Part shown: positions 1 through 8,286 of the stretch, in pieces | Position numbering within the stretch: the stretch's first letter is position 1 | Layout: each line of letters begins with the position of its first letter | Assembly: GCA_001563875.1 (NCBI GenBank) | Contig: LKMN01000002.1 | Location: 1-64,000, forward strand | DNA length: 64,000 nt | Reading direction: 5' to 3' | Source of the DNA: Nanohaloarchaea archaeon B1-Br10_U2g1 | GTDB taxonomy: Archaea; Nanohalarchaeota; Nanosalinia; Nanosalinales; Nanosalinaceae | Notes under the pieces: generated by a model | Told to the model about the DNA's origin: nothing | What the model saw: the letters and a program-made list of their open reading frames with translations, nothing else | The model's database searches: none | Translations under genes and position numbers: made by a program

Positions 1-2
1 GA

Positions 3-71
3 CGAGTTATGGCTGGAGATAACCGGGCCTTACAGAACCTCATCGACACATGTCTGTCATCCTACAGATAG
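3..71 (+). CDS. possible 3' end of an upstream gene (partial)
   Basis: Reading from base 3, one frame stays open to a TAG at 69-71 and gives a protein-like C-terminal tail (contains GDNRALQNLIDT). The other two forward frames also stop soon, so this could be chance. If real, it ends about 40 bases before the pilus operon promoter. Nothing about function can be said from 22 codons. Confidence 0.3.
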   Translation, partial: RVMAGDNRALQNLIDTCLSSYR

Positions 72-113
72 ACCCTCTTGTTAAGAATAAAGAGGAGACA
101 GCAGTCTGAAAAC

Positions 114-121
114 TATAAAAA
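114..121 (+). promoter_or_regulatory. TATA box of the pilus operon
   Basis: The run TATAAAAA lies about 28 nt before the ATG at 146. In archaea transcription starts roughly 25-27 nt downstream of the TATA box, so the first pilin would be translated from a leaderless or nearly leaderless mRNA. A GAGG element at 123-126 is too far from the ATG to act as a normal ribosome binding site. Confidence 0.6.
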
Positions 122-145
122 AGAGGTAACACAATTAGATAAACA

Positions 146-667
146 ATGGCATGGTTAACAAATAGAAAAGGTGTAACACCTGTAATTGCAGTCGTACTTT
201 TACTACTACTAACAATTGGAATGGTGGGAATCCTATGGACACAAGCTGAAGACTTGATGGATCTAGGAGATGAGGCAAGCTTCCTGGAAGACATCGATGT
301 CCAGATAAACACCGTGACTAGGAATGATACCACCGATGAACACCGTATGGAGCTAAGAGTTGAGAACGTCGGTGACGAGCAGTACAACCTCACAGATATT
401 GCAAGGCTAGAATACAGTGTACCGGGAGAACAGTCACTACAGCCTGCAGGAGGTAACGTACACGGCTTCACACACAGTGAAGAAGACGAAAACTGTTTCG
501 ATGATCTTGAAGAAATCACACCTGGCGATGTAGAAACATGTAACACAGGAGTAGAGATGCCGGACCCTGATGAGTCAATAACTGTAGAGATGGTTGAATC
601 AGGAGGAGCCGACAGTATCGCAAGCTACAGCTGTAGTCCATCAACCAGCACAAGCACAACCTGTTAA
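146..667 (+). CDS. archaeal type IV pilin-like protein (pilin 1)
   Basis: This 173-residue protein has a class III signal peptide: a short charged start, RKG, then a hydrophobic helix VTPVIAVVLLLLLTIGMVGILW. Prepilin peptidase would cut after the glycine at residue 9. The VTPVIA-type N-terminus is the hallmark of the euryarchaeal pilin N-terminal family. The mature domain is acidic and extracellular, with four cysteines, two of them near the C-terminus in a Ser/Thr-rich tail (SPSTSTSTTC), so disulfides or glycosylation are possible. It opens the operon and has its own TATA box; a 56-nt T-rich gap separates it from the next gene, so it may be expressed at a different level, as expected for a major pilin. 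Its role as major subunit is inferred. Confidence 0.8.
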   Translation: MAWLTNRKGVTPVIAVVLLLLLTIGMVGILWTQAEDLMDLGDEASFLEDIDVQINTVTRNDTTDEHRMELRVENVGDEQYNLTDIARLEYSVPGEQSLQPAGGNVHGFTHSEEDENCFDDLEEITPGDVETCNTGVEMPDPDESITVEMVESGGADSIASYSCSPSTSTSTTC

Positions 668-691
668 AAAGGAACTACCTTATTCCCTTTA

Positions 692-700
692 TTTTATATT
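692..700 (+). promoter_or_regulatory. internal TATA box before pilin 2
   Basis: TTTTATATT is centred about 28 nt before the GTG at 724 inside a T-rich intergenic stretch (668-723). It predicts a leaderless transcript beginning at or next to the GTG. The same T-rich stretch could also end transcripts from the first pilin, since archaeal terminators are T-runs. Confidence 0.5.
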
Positions 701-723
701 CTAATCTCACTTTCTATTTAGGT

Positions 724-1407
724 GTGAAAGGTCAAACACAGGCGGTCACCGCAGTACTTATAACCACGGTAATGATAGGTGCTATAGCCACAGCCTACGT
801 ATGGGGAGGGCCTTTACTCCAGAAGGGGCAAGCAGAGGCAGATCTAGATCAAGTAGAGAACGAGGTCAGAACCTTATACGAGAACATTGAACAGGTAAGT
901 GAAAGCGGATCAGGAGCAGCAGAAACATTAACACTAGACCTAGATACAGGCGGATCAGGAGAGACTAGAATAGATATCAACGAAGATGAGAACTACATAG
1001 ATATTGTGACCGAATCAGGAGATATACCGTATCCAAGAGAAACCTGGACAGTTATAGAGGGACAGAACCTTCAAAACCTGAGCATAGTAGAAGAGGAGAA
1101 CTCTGGAGACTACGGTATCTCCGGCCAAGACTCAAAAGGAGTAGTAGCGGTACGTCCTATAGGAGAAGGCTCCGAGAACATTGTAACGTACCGTATTGAG
1201 TTTAGGAACATGCTTTCACAGACCCCTGACGGAACAAAGCTAGAGAAGGTTGATATAAGAGCAAGAGACTCAGCTACAGAGACAGGAACCGTTCAGACCG
1301 TTGTAAGCAATGAAGGTCAAGAATACGACTCGGAGAGCGATATGACTCTTTCAACAGGGGAGAGTATTGAACGTGAGAGGACTGTGGTAGAGATAGACTT
1401 GAGGTGA
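724..1407 (+). CDS. class III signal peptide pseudopilin (pilin 2)
   Basis: A 227-residue protein starting with GTG. It begins MKGQTQAVTAVLITTVMIGA: Lys-Gly then Gln, followed by a hydrophobic helix, which fits cleavage after the glycine by the archaeal prepilin peptidase. A helix-rich region (residues 30-60) is followed by a long acidic beta-rich domain that should lie outside the membrane. The next gene starts at the end of this one with GTGA overlap or just after it. It is probably a minor pilin or archaellin-like subunit assembled by the ATPase and TadC-type proteins downstream. No specific family beyond the signal could be recognised. Confidence 0.75.
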   Translation: MKGQTQAVTAVLITTVMIGAIATAYVWGGPLLQKGQAEADLDQVENEVRTLYENIEQVSESGSGAAETLTLDLDTGGSGETRIDINEDENYIDIVTESGDIPYPRETWTVIEGQNLQNLSIVEEENSGDYGISGQDSKGVVAVRPIGEGSENIVTYRIEFRNMLSQTPDGTKLEKVDIRARDSATETGTVQTVVSNEGQEYDSESDMTLSTGESIERERTVVEIDLR

Positions 1408-1412
1408 GAAGT

Positions 1413-1808
1413 TTGAAGGGACAGTACCTAGCAGTAGAAGCAGTTCTAACATTTGGGATGGGCCTCATAATCGCTGTAGGAACAATAACAATGTTCAACA
1501 GTTACCAGCAAGGCCTCCTAGACACTGCATCAGATCAGCACAAAGCCGCTGTTGCCTCCGAAGTTAACGAGAAGCTTATGCATCTAAAAGACGCTGACTC
1601 AGCGGAATCAACGCTCAATCTACCAGAGGAGATAGGTGGATCCGAATACACTCTAGCTCTAGACGACGAAATAATAATTTTCTTAGATGGAGGGAGGTAC
1701 AGCTACGATATCAGAGGTTTCGAGGACTACAGTATGGAAGGTAGCGTGGAGGGAGGACAGGTTAATGTTTTCAAAAGCGATAACGAATTCATTATAGGTG
1801 CTCGATAA
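1413..1808 (+). CDS. class III signal peptide pseudopilin (pilin 3)
   Basis: The protein (131 residues from TTG at 1413) starts MKGQYLAVEAVLTFGMG, the same M-K-G-Q opening as pilin 2 and pilin 6. A GTG at 1404 would add three residues, but the TTG has a GGTGA ribosome binding site (1403-1407) at normal spacing and gives the conserved start. After one hydrophobic helix comes a small acidic domain. The stop codon overlaps the ATG of the ATPase gene by one base, so translation is coupled. Likely a minor subunit of the pilus; the exact role is unknown. Confidence 0.7.
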   Translation: MKGQYLAVEAVLTFGMGLIIAVGTITMFNSYQQGLLDTASDQHKAAVASEVNEKLMHLKDADSAESTLNLPEEIGGSEYTLALDDEIIIFLDGGRYSYDIRGFEDYSMEGSVEGGQVNVFKSDNEFIIGAR

Positions 1809-3517
1809 TGTCTTTCAACTTCATACAGCTAAAAGAGAAAATGAGGAGAGTTAAACACCCTGAACTGTATGAAGATGATGACGAGGAGGATGAAATAAAC
1901 GACAACGGCGGAATAGAAATACCTATACCAGGAAAATTCCGCCCTGAGATGGTCGAACAAGAGGACGAGGACGAAGAAAGCCTCACAGATGTAGACGTCC
2001 AGTACCCACTAGTTCCTCAAGATCCAGACAAAGGAGATATAGTATACGCTTGGGCTCACATAGTATGGAGCGAGGATAAAGGAGAGCTCATATACAGAGT
2101 TATAGAACCTGAGCTTGACAGAGGAACAGAAAGAGTTCTAAATAAGATAAAGGAGATACTTGAGAGAAGCTTCGACATAAACTTTACAGATTTAGAGACC
2201 GAAGAGGCGGAAGAGTACTTAGAAGAAAAAATCGACGACATTGTTGACAAATACGACATCCGTCTAAGCTCAGACCAACGAGAGGTAATAAGATACTACT
2301 CGAAGAGAGATTTTGCAGGTCTAGGTAGGTTACAGCCGCTTATGAACGATACCGAGGTAGAGGACATCTCATGCGACGGAACAGATATACCTGTATATGC
2401 TTACCACAGAAATCCTCGATTCGGATCTGTCAAGACCAGTATCATGTGGGAAGATCCTGAAGAGCTTGACAGCTTTGTCATGAAAATCGCTCAAAGATGC
2501 GGAAGATCCATAAGTGTATCACAGCCTTTGCTTGACGGTTCTTTACCGGACGGTTCACGTGTACAGGCAACCCTAGCCACAGATATTGCTAGAAAAGGAT
2601 CAAACTTTACTATTAGACGTTTCACAGAGGATCCGTTGACCCCTATCCATATGATGGATTTTGAGACGGAGAACGCCCAGATGTTAAGCTATCTCTGGAC
2701 AATAATCGAACATGAAAAATCTGTTCTTGTCTGTGGTACAACAGGAGCCGGTAAGACATCCCAGCTCAACTCCTTGTCTCTATTCATAAGACCTGATAAA
2801 AAAATTGTATCCATTGAGGACACTCCTGAGCTTAGACTTCCTCACAGCCACTGGGTCCCCGAGGTTGCAAGAAGCGGGTTCGGGTCGAGTGTTGAAGACG
2901 GTGGAGAAGTATCAATGGACGATCTCCTAAAGGAATCCTTACGTCAGAGACCGGAATACATTATCGTCGGAGAGGTCAGAGGTGAGGAGGCATACATACT
3001 ATTCCAGCAGATGGCTACAGGGCACACAGGTCTCTCTACCATCCACGCAGACTCTCTCAACATGCTTATGGACCGTTTGACTACAAACCCAATCAATCTG
3101 TCTCCAAGCCTTATAGAGACATTAGACGCAGTGATGCTTATCAAGAGGATAAGGAGAGGAAACAAGTACGTCAGAAGGATTACAGGGCTGTACGAAATCG
3201 AGGACTACGATAAAAGAACCGGTCTGAACTCGAACAAGGTATTCGGCTGGGATCCGGAAACCGATACTTACAGCATGGTTAACAACTCTCTTCTCCTGAA
3301 GGAAATCGTCCATGAGACCGGAGGAGATGAGGAGGACATGAGAAAAGAGCTTAAGAACAGGCAGCACGTACTAAACTGGATGCAAGAAGAGCAGATAAAG
3401 CATTACAGGAAGGTGGGAGACGTCATATCGCGGTACTACTCTGATCCTCAGTCTGTTCTGGAAGATGTAGGAGAAAGTTTAAACTCTGAAGAAGATGAAA
3501 TCGAAGTAGAGAGCTAG
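1808..3517 (+). CDS. type IV pilus/archaellum-type assembly ATPase (GspE/PilB/TadA family)
   Basis: A hexameric motor ATPase of the type II/IV secretion superfamily, acting at the cytoplasmic face to assemble pili. Residues 1-100 form a very acidic N-terminal extension, then an N-terminal domain (100-290). The ATPase core shows Walker A GTTGAGKT (310-317), an acidic Asp-box SIEDTPEL (335-342), a Walker B region PEYIIVGEVRGEE (382-394) and the His-box HTGLSTIH (406-413). The length of 569 residues fits archaeal TadA/FlaI-like ATPases. It lies between pseudopilin genes and two T2SSF membrane proteins, the standard core set. No archaellum accessory genes (flaC-H) are present, so a pilus is more likely than an archaellum. 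No retraction ATPase is seen. Confidence 0.93.
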   Translation: MSFNFIQLKEKMRRVKHPELYEDDDEEDEINDNGGIEIPIPGKFRPEMVEQEDEDEESLTDVDVQYPLVPQDPDKGDIVYAWAHIVWSEDKGELIYRVIEPELDRGTERVLNKIKEILERSFDINFTDLETEEAEEYLEEKIDDIVDKYDIRLSSDQREVIRYYSKRDFAGLGRLQPLMNDTEVEDISCDGTDIPVYAYHRNPRFGSVKTSIMWEDPEELDSFVMKIAQRCGRSISVSQPLLDGSLPDGSRVQATLATDIARKGSNFTIRRFTEDPLTPIHMMDFETENAQMLSYLWTIIEHEKSVLVCGTTGAGKTSQLNSLSLFIRPDKKIVSIEDTPELRLPHSHWVPEVARSGFGSSVEDGGEVSMDDLLKESLRQRPEYIIVGEVRGEEAYILFQQMATGHTGLSTIHADSLNMLMDRLTTNPINLSPSLIETLDAVMLIKRIRRGNKYVRRITGLYEIEDYDKRTGLNSNKVFGWDPETDTYSMVNNSLLLKEIVHETGGDEEDMRKELKNRQHVLNWMQEEQIKHYRKVGDVISRYYSDPQSVLEDVGESLNSEEDEIEVES

Positions 3518-3519
3518 CA

Positions 3520-4392
3520 ATGCTTGAGGAATACGCCGACTTCTGTTATACGCAGATAGGCGGACATACCTTAGATTATATAGAGTACTTCGAAGGTCTG
3601 CGACCTCAGTTATCGAAAGCAGATATCGAGATATCTCTTCCAGAGTATGTCAGCATGATAGCTTTTACAGCTATAACCGTTTTCGTGTTCGGGGTGTTTC
3701 TACTAGGTACTTTTATGGGAATTACAGCCGGTATATCAGGATTTATATTTGCCATAGTTTTATCAATAATATTCTCAGTTGGCAGCTCATTCCTTTTCTA
3801 CTTGTATCCTTCTATTGTAATGAAGGACAGAGCTACGAAGATGAGAGATACTCTACCATTCGCAACAATGTATATGGCGACTCTTGCAGGAACAGGGACA
3901 TCTATTAGTGAGCTTTTCTCAAACCTTTCGAAGACAGAAGAGTACGGCGAAATATCTAAAGAGGCTCAAAAGATAAACAGAGATATTGAAACATTTGGAA
4001 TGGATGTTACAGAGGCTCTTCAAAGAGCAGCAGAAAGAACACCGAGTAAGGACTTCAAAGACCTTCTGTGGGGCATCAACCATACAATGACCTCAGGTGG
4101 TTCACTTAGAACCTTCCTGCATGAAAGATCCGACACATTGATGAAAGATTATCAAAGAAGAGTTAAGGCATTCTCTGAGCAGCTATCACTCTTTGTGGAA
4201 CTCTATATTACATTGGTAATTGTTGGATCTATCGTATTTACATCTATGAGCGTTGTGATGAGCTCTTTCACTGGTTACTCTCCGAACTTTATAGTTATCA
4301 TACAGATGGGGGCCATATTCCTAGGGCTTCCGGTTATATCTGGTATATTCATATTCATAGTTGACTCAATAGCTCCCGGAGGGATAAGATGA
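3520..4392 (+). CDS. type II secretion F-domain membrane protein (TadB/C-like), first copy
   Basis: This 290-residue integral membrane protein is the platform on which the ATPase works. Two membrane segments occur near residues 45-65 and 75-95, then a helical cytoplasmic T2SSF domain (about 105-215), then two more membrane segments near 225-250 and 255-280. It starts two bases after the ATPase stop and overlaps the next gene by four bases (ATGA). Many archaea have one FlaJ protein with two F-domains; here, as in Tad systems, the two halves are separate genes. Confidence 0.85.
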   Translation: MLEEYADFCYTQIGGHTLDYIEYFEGLRPQLSKADIEISLPEYVSMIAFTAITVFVFGVFLLGTFMGITAGISGFIFAIVLSIIFSVGSSFLFYLYPSIVMKDRATKMRDTLPFATMYMATLAGTGTSISELFSNLSKTEEYGEISKEAQKINRDIETFGMDVTEALQRAAERTPSKDFKDLLWGINHTMTSGGSLRTFLHERSDTLMKDYQRRVKAFSEQLSLFVELYITLVIVGSIVFTSMSVVMSSFTGYSPNFIVIIQMGAIFLGLPVISGIFIFIVDSIAPGGIR

Positions 4393-5411
4393 TAGACTTC
4401 TTCAAAGAAGAGGGGATAGAGAAGGGTAGGTCAAAAGAAGACAAGATTGTAATAGGCTCAGTTGTAGCTGGCTGTATTCTTATAGTTGCCGGTATGCTCA
4501 GCTATATAGTTCTATCACCTCAAATAGGAGGATCACTCATAATATTAGGTCTTATAGTAGCTGTACTGCCTTATGGAATTCTTTCCTTCCTAAAGAACCG
4601 TGCAATTAGAGAGGTAGAGGATCAGTTCCCTACATTCTTAAAAGATTTAGCAGAGTCTAAGAGAGGCGGAATGACTCTATTACAGGCGTTTGAATCAGCT
4701 AAGGAATCAGATTACGGAAGATTAAACAGAGAGATAGACCGGATACATGATGAACTGACCTGGGGCATACCGTTTCCAAAGGTCATTGAAAGGTTTTCAA
4801 GGAGAATGGATGAGTCTGCAGTAATACAGGAGTCGGTATCTATACTTCTACAGAGCTTCCAGAGTGGAGGCAACATCACAAAAACAATTGAATCGATAGC
4901 TGAAGACTCCTCAAAGCTGAGAGAGACTATAAGAGAGAAGAACTCTCAGATAAAACAGCAGATACTGATAATGTACGTTATATTTTTCCTTTTCGTAGGT
5001 ATAACAATAGGTCTATATGTGATGATGGCGGAGCTTATGGGTCTAGGAACAGCACAGGACGGAGCTCTGGAGAACGTCGAGTTTATGGGTGACGACGGAG
5101 GGACAGAAAACTTCTGCGACGGCTCCATACTCGCCGCACAGCCACTTTGTACAACAGCCCAGATCTTTCGATTTGTACCTAGCGATATAAGCAATTTGGG
5201 TAGCGAACAGGCCGAGGAGTACAGCTATGGACAGATGGCGTACTATAAGTCATTACTGTTTACGATGCTTATGATACAAGGAATGTGTACCGCTGCCGTA
5301 GCAGGACAGATAGCTGAGGGCTCGCCGAGCGCAGGTATAAAACACGCATTGATAATGATCCCTATAGCCTTTGTGGCATTCATGTATACCGTAGGTCTGG
5401 CAGGTGTCTAA
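4389..5411 (+). CDS. type II secretion F-domain membrane protein (TadB/C-like), second copy
   Basis: A 340-residue partner of the preceding protein. It has N-terminal membrane helices (about 22-65), a T2SSF domain (about 75-185; FPTFLKDLAESKRGGMTL is typical), a membrane helix near 195-215, an unusual insert of about 60 residues with three cysteines (216-280), and two C-terminal helices. The Cys-bearing insert would face outside if the topology follows FlaJ/TadC, and is absent from the first copy. Translation is coupled to the preceding gene by a four-base overlap. The two proteins probably form a heteromeric platform. Confidence 0.85.
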   Translation: MIDFFKEEGIEKGRSKEDKIVIGSVVAGCILIVAGMLSYIVLSPQIGGSLIILGLIVAVLPYGILSFLKNRAIREVEDQFPTFLKDLAESKRGGMTLLQAFESAKESDYGRLNREIDRIHDELTWGIPFPKVIERFSRRMDESAVIQESVSILLQSFQSGGNITKTIESIAEDSSKLRETIREKNSQIKQQILIMYVIFFLFVGITIGLYVMMAELMGLGTAQDGALENVEFMGDDGGTENFCDGSILAAQPLCTTAQIFRFVPSDISNLGSEQAEEYSYGQMAYYKSLLFTMLMIQGMCTAAVAGQIAEGSPSAGIKHALIMIPIAFVAFMYTVGLAGV

Positions 5412-5414
5412 CAG

Positions 5415-6245
5415 ATGGAAGGTCAGATAAACCTCGAATTCCTAACGGCAGCGATGCTGTATATAATTGCTTTAAGCAGTATATTCCTGGTAGGCGATCA
5501 AGTACTTCCCTCATTCCACAGCGAGACCGAGAGGACCTCTCTGAACTTGGAGGCAAAGACGTTCACATACGAAATCTTGACACATCCCGGACAGCACGAG
5601 AACGGAGATAACTGGGAGGACGTGGAGATAGACGAAATTGAATCCTTCGGGCTAGCTAACGACTTCTTCGAAGTTAATAGGGATAAGATTGAACGGCTTT
5701 CCACGGTAGGAGATGAAGATCTAAACTACACGACTTTCCGAGAACTGAACAGCCTTGAACACCAGTACCATTTCAGATTTACCTGGATGCCCGTAGTACA
5801 TACAAATGAAAGCTTTACAAGAGGAGAGTCTCCTGACTTCATTGAGGAGCCTTGCCCAGAGGATCCTGATCACACATGTCCGAGCGGCTACAACGATGCC
5901 GATGATACCGTTACGTACGGCTCCGCGGAGATAGAGGGAATGGAACATACATTTCTGGCGACTGCGGAAGACGGATCCTACAACAGTCTTTATATCTCTC
6001 ACAACTGGGATTTCTCAGACAGAAACCCTTACTATAGCAGAGAAAGCTTTGACAAGTACACGGATTCCGAGTATACTATAGAGAGTTTTCAGAACCGTGA
6101 GGAACAGGAAGGATCAGTAGTGATTCTAAAGGATGAAATAAACCAGTTCGGGCCAAGTCCCGACACAACAACAGCAATACAGAGGGTTGAGAGGTTTGCA
6201 GTGATGGAAGACGAACCTCTACTGATAGAGGTGCTTGTATGGTAG
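5415..6245 (+). CDS. class III signal peptide pseudopilin (pilin 4)
   Basis: Begins MEGQINLEFLTAAMLYIIALSS: a short Glu-Gly start, Gln, then a hydrophobic helix with Glu at mature position 5 (counting from Gln), like classical type IV pilins. The remaining 240 residues are acidic, with a Cys pair (PCPEDPDHTC) likely to form a small disulfide loop, and would be extracellular. The gene starts three bases after the TadC-like gene and overlaps the next by seven bases. A minor pilin role is inferred. Confidence 0.75.
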   Translation: MEGQINLEFLTAAMLYIIALSSIFLVGDQVLPSFHSETERTSLNLEAKTFTYEILTHPGQHENGDNWEDVEIDEIESFGLANDFFEVNRDKIERLSTVGDEDLNYTTFRELNSLEHQYHFRFTWMPVVHTNESFTRGESPDFIEEPCPEDPDHTCPSGYNDADDTVTYGSAEIEGMEHTFLATAEDGSYNSLYISHNWDFSDRNPYYSRESFDKYTDSEYTIESFQNREEQEGSVVILKDEINQFGPSPDTTTAIQRVERFAVMEDEPLLIEVLVW

Positions 6246-7978
6246 AGAGAAAAGGAGTGGGCTATATGATCGAGGCAATTGTCTCGATGATGATACTGCT
6301 TGTGTTCGTTTTAGGAAACAGCGTAAGCTCTCCTGTACAGGACTGGGGTGAGACACAGGATCAGATAACAGCCAACGACCTAACCTACACTTTGAAAGAG
6401 ACAGGAGATTTAGAAAAATTCATGGTAAGGAATGAGCCAGGATCTCTCGAAACAACTGTCTCCACATTAACACCTAGAGATCTTGAAATATCAGGAAGTA
6501 TTGAAGGTCTACCGTTAGACGATATATACATGGGTTTCCATGCCCCGGAAGATGAGCGACATACACTGGAGCTGAAGGACGATATAACCCAAGACGAGTG
6601 TTACCAGAATGATGAGTTAGAGGAGCTCGAGGAAAGAGCCGGACTAGAAGGACTGAATCCTCAGATAGAGAGAACTGAAGGATCTGGACCTAACGGAGTT
6701 TATCTCTACTTTGTAGATCAGAACCCTGATACCTCAGGGTTTGATGAAAGCCTATGGGTGGACAACGGCACAAGATGCCAGTTCGCTGACTCAGACGGCC
6801 CAATTCTCCAAGACGAGTTCTACTTATGGGGGGACAAGGACGAAGACTACGAGTACTACGAGTTTAAAGATATAGATGTTGGAGGTCAGGAGTTCACAAC
6901 CTATGAGGCAACTCAGGTATACCGGATAAAACAGAAGATGAACAAGCCTGTGAACAGCGTAGAGACCTCAGCAGAGTTTGAAACATTCAGCTTCGACGAG
7001 AAGAATATACACGAATACGATATTATAGGACTCCGTAACAATGTTGATGAGTTCAATCATGGAGGTGAGAGAGCCCAGTTAGAAGAGTTTCTCGACAACA
7101 AGCCGGCACTATTACTAACAGATATACAGGAAGAACAGTTGGAGGAGGGATTGTTAGGAGAGACAGGTTTTGAACACGTGAACACCGGTAGAGAAGGAAA
7201 TTTAGGGACACCTCTTTTAGGTACTAACAGTGACGGACTGGAGATAGAGACCTATTTCAACGGATTAGATGGAGATCTAGACTCTTTGAGTGTGGAGCCA
7301 CAGGGACAGATATCTTCCTCAAACTCCGATAGATTTATGGAGGAAGACCACTTACTTTATGACTCCAACCAGAGATACACCCTAGAAGAGTTCTATGCAG
7401 AGAACAACAGTATGGAACAGGTAGATAACCTTGGTGTGATAGATGGCGTGCCAACGAGCAGATGTGTAGAAGAGTACGGTGAAGAAGCGGTAACAATAGG
7501 AGATATAGAGTTTGCAACAGACCATGGAACGGAGACTTATGAGGCTATAAGCACCCAGATGGCAGGAGACCACGGAGACTGCGGAGAGCTTAGAGCGGTG
7601 AACATAGATCTTGGCAGCGGCTTCAGCGATCTAGGACCCTTATTACCAGGAGAAAGTGTGGAAATCGAAGATAGGACATATACAGTAGTAGTAGATGGAG
7701 AGGATACTGTAGAATTCTTGTTCCAAGGCAACGATGAGGTAGAGATTTTAAACTATAGAGAGAGCTTTGAAGGCTTTTCTTCTGACAGGCTCGCAAGACT
7801 GCCTCACCAAGAAGAGTACAACAAACAAGATAGGAGGCTTATAGCATCGATGATATACTGGCTTGCAAGAGAAGACACCGAGTTCGGGGAGGATAGTTAC
7901 GATGTATCCAGTTCTGTAGTAGGCGGTATAAACCATGAAACATATATGTCATACAGAGCATCTCTAAGGTGGGAATAG
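6239..7978 (+). CDS. large class III signal peptide surface protein (pilin 5, possible tip adhesin)
   Basis: At 579 residues this is by far the largest pilin-like protein of the operon. It starts MVERKGVGYMIEAIVSMMIL, with Arg-Lys-Gly as the cleavage site and one hydrophobic helix; no other membrane segment is visible. The remaining 550 residues are acidic, with paired cysteines (residues near 122 and 172, and again near 405 and 450), and would lie outside. Size and position in the operon resemble non-pilin tip or adhesin subunits carried by minor pilin scaffolds. No known adhesin domain was recognised. Its ATG overlaps the previous gene by seven bases. Confidence 0.7.
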   Translation: MVERKGVGYMIEAIVSMMILLVFVLGNSVSSPVQDWGETQDQITANDLTYTLKETGDLEKFMVRNEPGSLETTVSTLTPRDLEISGSIEGLPLDDIYMGFHAPEDERHTLELKDDITQDECYQNDELEELEERAGLEGLNPQIERTEGSGPNGVYLYFVDQNPDTSGFDESLWVDNGTRCQFADSDGPILQDEFYLWGDKDEDYEYYEFKDIDVGGQEFTTYEATQVYRIKQKMNKPVNSVETSAEFETFSFDEKNIHEYDIIGLRNNVDEFNHGGERAQLEEFLDNKPALLLTDIQEEQLEEGLLGETGFEHVNTGREGNLGTPLLGTNSDGLEIETYFNGLDGDLDSLSVEPQGQISSSNSDRFMEEDHLLYDSNQRYTLEEFYAENNSMEQVDNLGVIDGVPTSRCVEEYGEEAVTIGDIEFATDHGTETYEAISTQMAGDHGDCGELRAVNIDLGSGFSDLGPLLPGESVEIEDRTYTVVVDGEDTVEFLFQGNDEVEILNYRESFEGFSSDRLARLPHQEEYNKQDRRLIASMIYWLAREDTEFGEDSYDVSSSVVGGINHETYMSYRASLRWE

Positions 7979-7980
7979 TT

Positions 7981-8286
7981 ATGAAAGGACAGTTCATGGT
8001 GATATCATCTATACTAGTAGGACTTATTGTGATATCTTTAGCATCAGTTATTTCAGATGTACAGACCCAGGAGTTTGATACGCTTGACACCGGTTACACT
8101 GTTGATGTAATTAAGAGTGAGGCAGCAGACATGGATGTAGAAGAGGTACAGGACAGGCGTAACTTTGAACAGATGCTTACAAAAACAGGATATGAGACAG
8201 AGATGGATTACTGGACTGATGAAAACTGTTTAAACGTCACATTAGAAGATTCTAGTGAACGTATAGATCTAGACTGTATCGGTTAA
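7981..8286 (+). CDS. class III signal peptide pseudopilin (pilin 6)
   Basis: A small protein (101 residues from ATG 7981) beginning MKGQFMVISSILVGLIVISLA. A GTG at 7969 would add four residues, but ATG 7981 restores the M-K-G-Q start shared with pilins 2 and 3 and has a GGTGGG element upstream. A hydrophobic helix is followed by a short acidic domain with two cysteines. This is the last gene of the operon; it overlaps the convergent rfcL gene by four bases at the 3' end. Confidence 0.7.
   Translation: MKGQFMVISSILVGLIVISLASVISDVQTQEFDTLDTGYTVDVIKSEAADMDVEEVQDRRNFEQMLTKTGYETEMDYWTDENCLNVTLEDSSERIDLDCIG

Noticed and set aside
40-546. 168-codon open frame on the minus strand over pilin 1
   Set aside because: Ser-rich mirror of the pilin, which itself has a clear class III signal and promoter.
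1808-5411. Archaellum motor operon
   Set aside because: No flaC-H accessory genes, platform split into two TadC-like genes, and pilin 1 is of the VTPVIA pilin type.
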